Part shown: positions 44,225 to 51,067 of the stretch, one piece after another
Layout of the letters: every line of letters begins with the position of its first letter
Position numbering within the stretch: the stretch's first letter is position 1
Assembly (NCBI GenBank): GCA_051453625.1
Contig: JBOZIK010000001.1
Span: 262,830,430 to 262,881,496 of the forward strand
Length of the DNA: 51,067 nt
Reading direction: 5' to 3'
Origin: Welwitschia mirabilis
Lineage: Eukaryota; Gnetophyta; Gnetopsida; Welwitschiales
Program-made: the position numbers and the translations under genes
The notes under the pieces: model-generated
Told to the model about the DNA's origin: nothing
The model's input: the letters and a program-made list of their open reading frames with translations, nothing else
The model's database searches: none

Positions 44225-44794
44225 TTGGAAGAAAATATAAGACTAAAGAAAGCCTTGATTGATATAGGAGCAAGTGTAAATGTTATACCCTTACACATTT
44301 GTCAATGGCTTTGGTTGGAAAATAGAATTAAGCCTACAAGGATTATCTTAGAATTAGTAGATACATTAGTTAAGAAACTTTTAGGTGTGATTAAAGATTT
44401 AGTGGTCCAAATTGAAGAATCATTCTACCCTATTAATGTGATTGTAATTGAAGTTAAACATAATAGTGGTTATCCACTACTTTTAGAAATATCTTTTTGT
44501 GCAAGAACCCATTGTATTATAGATACCAAAATGGGAATGATGAAGTGTCATTTAGGAAATAATAATTTCATAATAAGAGTCTTTAATACTACTAAAAAAT
44601 ATTTAGGTGATGATTTAAGTGTTGAAGAAGAGATTAAATCAAGTTTATTTCTACAACATCATCCACTTGAAGAAAGACAATTAATGCTTTATGAGCCAAC
44701 TTTGTTTGATGATCAACTTGAAGTAGACATCTTGAAAGATTTTGATGATGATAAACTTAATTTTAACCATTCAAAAACTAATTATTTTAATTAG
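44225..44794 (+). pseudogene. Athila-like protease region, longest open stretch in the window
   Basis: An open stretch of 189 codons begins MEENIRLKKALIDIGASVNV, with the aspartic protease active site DIGAS at about residues 13-17. It continues RIKPTRIILELVD, VKKLLGVIKDLVVQIEESFY, PINVIVIEVKHNSGYPLLLE (family: VPLILGRPF; here the Gly-Arg is Ile-Ser) and an acidic linker with HHPLEERQLMLYEPTLFDDQ leading towards reverse transcriptase. It is the only pol part without an internal stop. It is not an independent gene: the start Met is internal to the polyprotein and the rest of gag-pol is broken. Confidence 0.8.
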
Positions 44795-45099
44795 GAGAGT
44801 ATAAAGACTGAACCTGTTAACTATGAAGAAGTCTGAGATTTGAGGAAAAACTAAGATTTCTTATTTTGAACGTGGTCACCCACTATTGATGTCTAGATGA
44901 TAGTATAAGATAACAACAAATTTTTATGAAAGTTTAATAGAAAATAAAAATCTCAATTTAAATATAAATATGAAATGTTTACTCAGTAGACTAAAATATA
45001 TCTTTCTATATAATAATTAGAACAAACCTTTGATAATTAATGAAAATCTTTTCTCTTAATAAGAATCAAGATTAATATCACTTTTTTAATCTAAGGTAA

Positions 45100-46060
45100 A
45101 TGCATTTGCTTAGTCTCACAAAGATCTAAAAGCCATTTTTACCTCAATTGTTCAACATAGAATATACCTTGAGGATAATGCAAAACTTGTTGGGAAACCC
45201 CAACATAGATTTAATTCATCCCTTAAGCAAGTTTTAAAAGATGAAATCATTAAGTTAATGAATGCTAGAATTATTTATTCTATAACTAATAGTGAGTGGG
45301 TTATACCTTTGATGATAGTGCCTAAGAAAGATAGGAAATGGAGGATGTGCATTGATTTTAGAAAATTAAATGAAGTAATAAAAAAGACCATTATCCTTTG
45401 CCTTTTTTTGATTAAATACTTGATAGAATTTAAAGACATGCTTTTTATTATTTTTTTGATGGATATAATGGTTACAATCAAGTTTTTATTGCTAGTGAGG
45501 ATCAGGCTAAGATTACCTTTACTTCACCTTTTGGTATTTTTTCTTTTAGATGCATGCCTTTTGGACTTTGCAATGCTCCTGACACTTTTCAATGTGTAAT
45601 GATGGGTATTATTTCTGATATGTTATATGATTTAATAGAAATTTTTATGAATGACTTCTCTATATATACTAAAAGTTTTTAATAAATTCTAGAAAGATTA
45701 GAGAAAGTCCTTAATAGATGCATTTCTAATGGCTTACATTTAAGTTGGAAGAAAAGTTTATTTTTAGTTGATAGTAAAATTGTTTTAGGTCATCATATTT
45801 CAAAAAAAGGAATTAGGATAGACCCTGAAAAGGTTGGTATTATTCAAAACCTAAATCCTCTAACTAATGTAAAACAAGTTTAATCCTTTCTTGGTTATTA
45901 AGATTTTTATCATCAGTTTATTCAAGATTATGTAAGAACTTGTAAACTCATTCAATCATTACTAGAAAAAGAAGTTAAATTTATATGGAATGAATCTTTT
46001 CATCTTGTTTCGATAAACTTAAACATAAACTTTCTTATGCTACTATTATAATGGAATGCG
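45100..46060 (+). pseudogene. Athila-like reverse transcriptase (frameshifted)
   Basis: The reading is NARIIYSITNSEWVIPLMIV, PKKDRKWRMCIDFRKLNE (family: VVPKKGG...WRMCIDYRKLN), then a one-base deletion near 45375-45380 relative to 49335. In the next frame it gives HYPLPFFD, ILDRI, FYYFFDGYNGYNQVFIASED, FTSPFGIFSFRCMPFGLCNA, then FMND (45644-45655) in place of FMDD, LERLEKVLNRCISNGLHLSW, VLGHHISKKGIRIDPEK, and SFLGY. A second frame change follows near 46010. First catalytic Asp changed to Asn by G-to-A. These motifs, especially ISKKGI.VD and the C-N-A-P pattern, are those of the Athila lineage. Confidence 0.85.
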
Positions 46061-46460
46061 ATTAGAAAAAAGATTTTGAGTTAATATGTGATGCTAGTAA
46101 TTTTGCCATGGGTAGAGTACTTTATCAAAAGTATGAAAATGGTTTAAAGTTATATCTTATCATAGTGAAACTCTATTTAAAACTCAAATAAATTATACTA
46201 GTATAGAGAAAGAAATCTTAGCAATTATCTTTTATCATGATACACTTAGACATCATCTTCTAGGCTTTGATACAAATGTTTATATAGATCATGTTGTAAT
46301 TTGATACCTTATGACTAAGAAATATTCAAGTGCTAGATTGATTAGATAGATCCTCCTCATGAAAAAAATTTAATTTCACTATCATTAATATATCAAGAAA
46401 GCATAATAATATTGCTAATAATTTATCTTGTCTTTTTTCCCCTCTTAATGATCTTATGAT
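46061..46460 (+). pseudogene. Athila-like RNase H (broken)
   Basis: Fragments read FELICDASNFAMGRVLYQKY with the catalytic DAS intact, TSIEKEILAIIFYHDTLRHH, LLGFDTNVYIDHVVI, LMTKKYSSARLIR and, after a frame change, TIINISRKHNNIANNLS. The end, followed by DDLF, corresponds to the acidic tail EQLF seen in the other copies. Matches the RNase H of Ty3/Gypsy elements (DASxxAxGAVLxQ...EKExLAIVxxxxKxRxYLLG). Confidence 0.75.
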
Positions 46461-46599
46461 GGATGATCTTTTTTGAATGAACAACTTTCTACTATATCTT
46501 CTACTCATCTTTCTCCTTAGCATGTTGATATTGTTAATTATCTTATTATTATGAAAACACCACAACATTAGACTTATAATTAATAGAATCCTTTTTCCA

Positions 46600-46803
46600 T
46601 AGGATAGTTGACTATGAATGAATAGAACCCAATCTTTATCATAGGTGTAAAGATCAAATTATGTGAAAATGTATGCCTAATTAGGAAAAATTTAATATCC
46701 TTCATCTTTGTCATATTGGTAGTTATAAAGGTCATTTTAGAAGATAGAAAATAGCTATAAAAATTATTCACTTTGGTTTTTATTGGCCTACTATTTTTTA
46801 AGA
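46600..46803 (+). pseudogene. Athila-like integrase, N-terminal fragment
   Basis: The reading is IKLCENVCLIRKNLISFIFV, worn text for the HHCC zinc-binding domain, then GHFRR and KIAIKIIHFGFYWPTIF, which matches the family phrase KTAxKILQxGFYWPTLF. The 100-N gap cuts it there. The catalytic core is absent. Confidence 0.65.
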
Positions 46804-46903
46804 NNNNNNNNNNNNNNNNNNNNNNNNNNNNNNNNNNNNNNNNNNNNNNNNNNNNNNNNNNNNNNNNNNNNNNNNNNNNNNNNNNNNNNNNNNNNNNNNN
46901 NNN
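46804..46903. other. Assembly gap, exactly 100 N, between two Athila-like copies
   Basis: Before the gap is integrase start of one copy; after it is the gag tail of another. The gap must hide at least a whole integrase end, extra ORF, LTR and the start of the next gag if the join is real, so either the gap size is nominal or two separate copies were joined. Confidence 0.85.
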
Positions 46904-47260
46904 TCAAATGAATCATTATAATTTCCAACCATTTAGAAAAATATTTGAAAATGCAAATTTCCAATCAAGCAATCTTAATAATCAAGAAAGCTCATCCAAC
47001 TCATAAAATTAAGATGCTCCATTTAGAAGTTCCATTAATGAGATGAAAAAAACCTAAGAAAGAACAAATTACAACATTAAAAATCTAATTAGTAATTTAT
47101 AACAAACTATACTTGCTAATCAAAGATCATAAATTACTTGCTATACTACCTTTACCAAATCCAAATAAAGTTAAGAAGGATTATAAGGTTGTAATAAGAA
47201 GTAAAAATGAGATAACGCCTCCTACCCATAAGGCTTAAACATATCAAAGTAATAAAAATA
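46904..47260 (+). pseudogene. Athila-like gag, C-terminal remnant
   Basis: The reading QMNHYNFQPFRKIFENANFQ, SSNLNNQESSSNS matches the region around 43540-43630 (NHPNF...NSSNNQASSSN). Low-complexity Asn/Ser/Gln-rich tail after the zinc knuckle, which lies in the gap. Then stops. Confidence 0.7.
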
Positions 47261-47589
47261 ATGCAAAATAATAAGATATAGAATTTTATAAAACCATTCT
47301 TTTCCTTCTTCTTTAAACAATTAAAAAAATTCTTCTTATGAAAAAATTAAGAAACCTACTATCACTTGTCTTGATAGATTAAATACTAATTCTACTTTGT
47401 TGAATATCTTAAAGCCTTAATGTAAAATAAGAGTACAAATTTACCATTTTGAAATCTTTTGAAAAACAATTCTAAATATTCTAAGTTATGAAAAGATCAG
47501 ATTCAGAGGAAACAAAAATAAAATTTTTCTAGTAAAGTCTTCCTAGCCCAATTCATTAATAACTTAGTCTTACAAAAATGTTCAAAGTT

Positions 47590-48180
47590 TAAGATCTAGG
47601 AGCAATAAATTTAATTATAATTTTTAAAGAAAATAAAAGAATAAATAAATCCTTGTAGGATCAAGTATCAAGACTATTCCTTTTCACATTTATCAATAAC
47701 TTGGGTTGAAAAGTAGAATAGATTCTATAAGGGTTATCTTAGAATTAGAAGATACATCAGTTAAAAAACTTTTAAGCATGATTAAAGACTTGAAGAAAGC
47801 ATTCTACCCTATTGATGTGGTTGTAACAAAAAGTTAAACATACTAATGCTTATCCATTACTTCTAGGAAGATCTTTTTGTGCAAAAGTTCATTGTAATAT
47901 AAATACCAGAACATAAATGATGGAGTTTTATTTAGGAAATAAGAAGTTCATAATAAGAGTGTTTAATGTTGCTTAAAAAGATCTAGGTGATGATTTAAAT
48001 CTGAAAGAAGAGATCAAACCAAATTTATTTCTATAGCATCATCCACTTGAAGAAAGATGGTTAATGCTTCATGAGCCAACTTTGTTTGCTTATCAACTTA
48101 AAATAGAAAACTTGAAATCTTTTAATGATTAACTTGATTTTAACCATTTAGAAACTAATTATTTTGATCCAAAAAGTAGA
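47590..48180 (+). pseudogene. Athila-like protease remnant, active site lost
   Basis: It parallels 44200-44790. Where the other copies read LIDIGAS, this one reads LVGSSIKTIPFHI: the bases coding the catalytic Asp-Ile-Gly are shortened. Later parts, such as RVILELEDTSVKKLLSMIKD and HHPLEERWLMLHEPTLF, are recognisable. Without the Asp the protease could not work. Confidence 0.7.
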
Positions 48181-48479
48181 AAAACTAAATCTATTAACTA
48201 AGAAGAAGTTCAAAATCTAGGAAAAACTAATATTTCTTATTTTGAGGGTGGTCATCCTCTGCTAACATCTAGATGATAGTATGATATGACAGTCCATTTA
48301 TAGAAAATAAAAATTTAAATTTAAATCTGAATTTAAAACGTTTACCTAGTGGATTGAAATATATATTTTTATGTAATAATCATAATAAACCTTTAATAAT
48401 AAATTAAAATATATTATATCAATAAAAACTAAGCTTAATATCACTTTTGGAATCCAAGGTAAATGTATTTAGTTGATCC

Positions 48480-50020
48480 CATGAAGATTTATTAGCCATT
48501 TCTACCTTAATTGTTCAACATAAGACCTACCTTAAGGATAATAAAAAACCTATTAAGCAACCCCAACATAGATTTAATACAATCATTAAGCAATTTGTAA
48601 AAGATAAAATCATTAAATTAATGGATGCTGAAATCATTTATGCCATAGTTGATAGTGAGAGGGTTATTCATTTGATTATAGTACCTATGAAAGAAAATGA
48701 AGGATGTGCATTGATTTTAAAAAATTAAATGAAGTAAATAAATAAGATCATTTTTCTTTACCTTTTCCTAATNNNNNNNNNNNNNNNNNNNNNNNNNNNN
48801 NNNNNNNNNNNNNNNNNNNNNNNNNNNNNNNNNNNNNNNNNNNNNNNNNNNNNNNNNNNNNNNNNNNNNNNNNNNNNNNNNNNNNNNNNNNNNNNNNNNN
48901 NNNNNNNNNNNNNNNNNNNNNNNNNNNNNNNNNNNNNNNNNNNNNNNNNNNNNNNNNNNNNNNNNNNNNNNNNNNNNNNNNNNNNNNNNNNNNNNNNNNN
49001 NNNNNNNNNNNNNNNNNNNNNNNNNNNNNNNNNNNNNNNNNNNNNNNNNNNNNNNNNNNNNNNNNNNNNNNNNNNNNNNNNNNNNNNNNNNNNNNNNNNN
49101 NNNNNNNNNNNNNNNNNNNNNNNNNNNNNNNNNNNNNNNNNNNNNNNNNNNNNNNNNNNNNNNNNNNNNNNNNNNNNNNNNNNNNNNNNNNNNNNNNNNN
49201 NNNNNNNNNNNNNNNNNNNNNNNNNNNNNNNNNNNNNNNNNNNNNNNNNNNNNNNNNNNNNNNNNNNNNNNNNNNNNNNNNNNNNNNNNNNNNNNNNNNN
49301 NNNTGTGCATTGATTTTAAAAAATTAAATGAAGTAAATAAAGAAGATCATTTTTCTTTACCTTTTCCTAATCAAATACTTGATAGAATTCTAGAACATGC
49401 TTTTTATTATTTTCTTGATGGATATAGTGGCTACAATTAGGTTTGTATTACTAGTGACAATTAGGCTAAAACTATTTTCACTTCATTCTTTAATACTTTC
49501 ACTTTTACACGCATGCCTTTTGGACTTTGTAATAATCTTAGTACTTTTTAACATGCAATGATGTGTGTTTTTCTAACATGTTAAAGGACTCAATAGAAAT
49601 TTTTATGGATAACTTCTCTATCTATGCTGAACATTTTGAACCAATCTTAGAAAGATTAGAAAAAGTCTTTGATAGATGCATTTATAGTGTCCTGCGTTCG
49701 AGTTAGGAAAAACTTTTATTTTAATTAAGAATGAAATTGTTTTATGTCATCATATTTCAAAAAAAGGATTAGAATGGACTTTAAAAAGATTGATATCATT
49801 CAAAATATAACTCCCCTAACAAATATAAAATAAGTTCAATCCTTTCTTAATTATTACTACTTTTTATTATAGGTTTATTTAATATTATGGAAAATATTTT
49901 AAGCCCCTCCACTTATTATTAGAAAAAGAAGCTAAATTTAATTGGAATGAATTTTGTTAGCTTAGTTTTGATAAACTTAAACATAAACTTTTCTATTCTC
50001 CTATTGTAATAAGACATAAT
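48480..50020 (+). pseudogene. Athila-like reverse transcriptase (gapped, broken)
   Basis: Before the gap: IIKLMDAEIIYAIVDSERVI and a frameshifted VPMKE / CALILKN. After it: CIDFKKLNEVNKEDHFSLPF, PNQILDRILEHAFYYFLDGY, SGYN, a stop, then TRMPFGLCNN, and FMDN at 49612-49623 in place of FMDD. Further on come SIYAEHFEPILERLEK and VFDRCIYS. The 69 bases coding CIDFKKLNE...PFPN stand on both sides of the 531-N gap (48704-48772 and 49304-49372), differing by one base that makes a stop in the first copy. The gap is therefore probably spurious. Second catalytic Asp changed to Asn by G-to-A. Confidence 0.8.
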
Positions 50021-50438
50021 TGAATTTTTTTAATTAATATGTGATGCTAGTAATTTTTCCATGGTTGAGATACTTTGTCAAAAGTATGAAAATGATTTTT
50101 AAGTTATATCTCACCATAGTAGAACTCTATCTAGAATTTAAATGGATTGTACTACTACAAAAAATGAAATATTAGTAATTATCTTTTGCCTTGATATGAT
50201 TAGAAATTATCTTTTATGCTTTCATATGAATGTTTTTACCAACCATGCTACAACTAGGTACCTTACAACTAAGAAAGATTTAAGTGCTATACTGATTAGA
50301 TGGATCCTCCTCATGCAAGAATTTAATTTAACCATCATTGAAAAAGTAGGAAAGCATAATAGTATTCTTGATCATTTATCTCATATTTCTTCTCCTCTTA
50401 ATGATTCTATGACTGATGATTCTATTCTGGATGAATAA
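50021..50438 (+). pseudogene. Athila-like RNase H, partly open
   Basis: A worn start corresponding to CDASNF precedes an open stretch from 50142: TKNEILVIIFCLDMIRNYLL, CFHMNVFTNHATTRYLTTKK, DLSAILIRWILLMQEFNLTI, IEKVGKHNSILDHLSHISSP, ending DDSILDE. Families read EKExLAIVFxLxKFRxYLLGxxxxVxTDHxALRYLxxKKDxxxRLxRWxLLLQEFDLxIxxKxGxxNxVADHLSR, a continuous match. The first catalytic residues lie in the broken part; the TDH Asp is Asn. It ends with a stop at the point where other copies continue to integrase. Confidence 0.85.
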
Positions 50439-50599
50439 CTTTTTGCTATATCTTTAATTCCTCCTCCTCCTTAGTAACTGATACTATTAATTACCTTGTC
50501 ACTATGAAAATACCACAATAATAAATTTATAATCAAAGTAAAAACTTTCTCTATAAAATAGGTAGCTATGAATGGATAGAGCTACATATTTATTGTAGG

Positions 50600-51067
50600 T
50601 TTAAAGATTAAATTATATTATATGAGAATGTATGCTTAAATGGAAAAAATCTAAGATCCTTCATCATTGTTAGTGTGGTGTTTATGGAGGTTATTTTAGT
50701 AGATAGAAAATTGCTATTAAAATTCTTCATTCTAGTTTTTATTAGCCTATTATTTTTTAGAATTATTTTGATTTTACTAGAAGGTATGATCCTTATCTAC
50801 ATTATGGTAGCTTTATTCCTATTCAAGAGATGTTTCTTAAACCTATTCTTAAATATGAACCTTTTGATTCTTAGGTAATTAATTTTATAAGCCCTATTAA
50901 TCCACCTTCTAATGATAAGAATTACATTTTAATGACTATATATTATATTACTAAATGGGTTGAAGATATTCCTACTTTTATGAATGATGTCTATACTAAT
51001 TTTTTTTTAGAACTTATATTTTCAATTATTTATTTTTTTTAGGATTATCATTAAATATTAAGAATCT
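50600..51067 (+). pseudogene. Athila-like integrase (partial)
   Basis: Around 50680 the reading is CGVYGGYFSR (family: CGGHF), then KIAIKILHSSFY, stop, PIIF, FDFTRRYDPYL (family: VxRCDxCQ; Cys to Tyr), IPIQEMFLKPILKYEPFDSQ and VINFISPINPPSNDKNYILM, where the first catalytic Asp (GID) is Asn. It then gives YITKWVEDIPT (family: YVSKWVEAI). The window ends before the rest of the core. At least three stops. Confidence 0.75.

Larger units (their letters stand above)
40526..46803 (+). mobile_element. Athila-like element, 5' LTR to integrase start
   Basis: Order on the plus strand: LTR 40526-41746, decayed primer site, leader, gag, protease, reverse transcriptase, RNase H, and the beginning of integrase, ended by a 100-N gap. 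The 3' half and 3' LTR are not in the assembly here. It is clearly related to the minus-strand element at 21025-32821 over gag-pol and LTR, at perhaps 75-80% identity by eye. Confidence 0.85.
46904..51067 (+). mobile_element. Athila-like element, gag tail to integrase, runs off the window
   Basis: Collinear with 43510-46803 and beyond. Order: gag tail, protease, reverse transcriptase, RNase H, integrase. No LTR is in view. More decayed in gag-protease than the preceding copy, less in RNase H. Confidence 0.85.

Noticed and set aside
44068-44298. Minus-strand 76-codon frame
   Set aside because: It lies antisense to the Athila-like gag/protease region, which gives a far better match on the plus strand.
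45275-45481. Minus-strand 68-codon frame
   Set aside because: It is antisense to the reverse transcriptase motifs.

Overview
The window is a gene-poor, very AT-rich stretch of a plant nuclear genome (well under one third G+C by eye). I found no host gene, rRNA, tRNA, CRISPR array or bacterial-type operon. Almost everything recognisable is decayed LTR retrotransposon. The proteins match two plant Ty3/Gypsy lineages: Athila-like (tRNA-Asp-type primer site, gag-pol plus an extra 3' ORF) and a Tekay/Del-like chromovirus (tRNA-Met-type primer site, chromodomain-like tail on the integrase). Long LTRs, nesting, strong divergence between copies and many C-to-T / G-to-A changes suggest a large genome with slow removal of old, methylated repeats. 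A gymnosperm would fit, for example an AT-rich gnetophyte such as Welwitschia; that is inference only.

Layout. 1-552: unidentified. 553-866: end of a 'family A' LTR, then a gap. 1437-3757 (+): 3' end of an Athila-like element with polypurine tract and 3' LTR, inserted into another family A LTR (3758-4287). 4388-12090 (+): family A array, LTR (to 7713), multiple primer-site motifs, a gag remnant joined directly to the next LTR (8446-11817), then the same leader again. 12692-36562 (-): one chromovirus with 3' LTR 12692-16319, pol 16340-20560, gag, and 5' LTR 34255-36562. Its gag is split by a nearly complete Athila-like element (21025-32821, -); the gag reading resumes on both sides and the flanks show a near-perfect 5-bp target duplication. 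36563-39778: mostly unassigned. 39779-40525: chromovirus LTR fragment interrupted by a second Athila-like element (40526-46803, +). A third Athila-like copy (46904 to the window end, +) follows a 100-N gap.

Nothing here can work as a unit today: every gag and pol is broken by stops, frameshifts or gaps, and all three visible Athila reverse transcriptases have lost an aspartate of the catalytic pair. The genes are therefore given as pseudogenes with approximate limits. Several N-gaps are flanked by the same sequence on both sides, so part of the apparent duplication is probably an assembly artefact.
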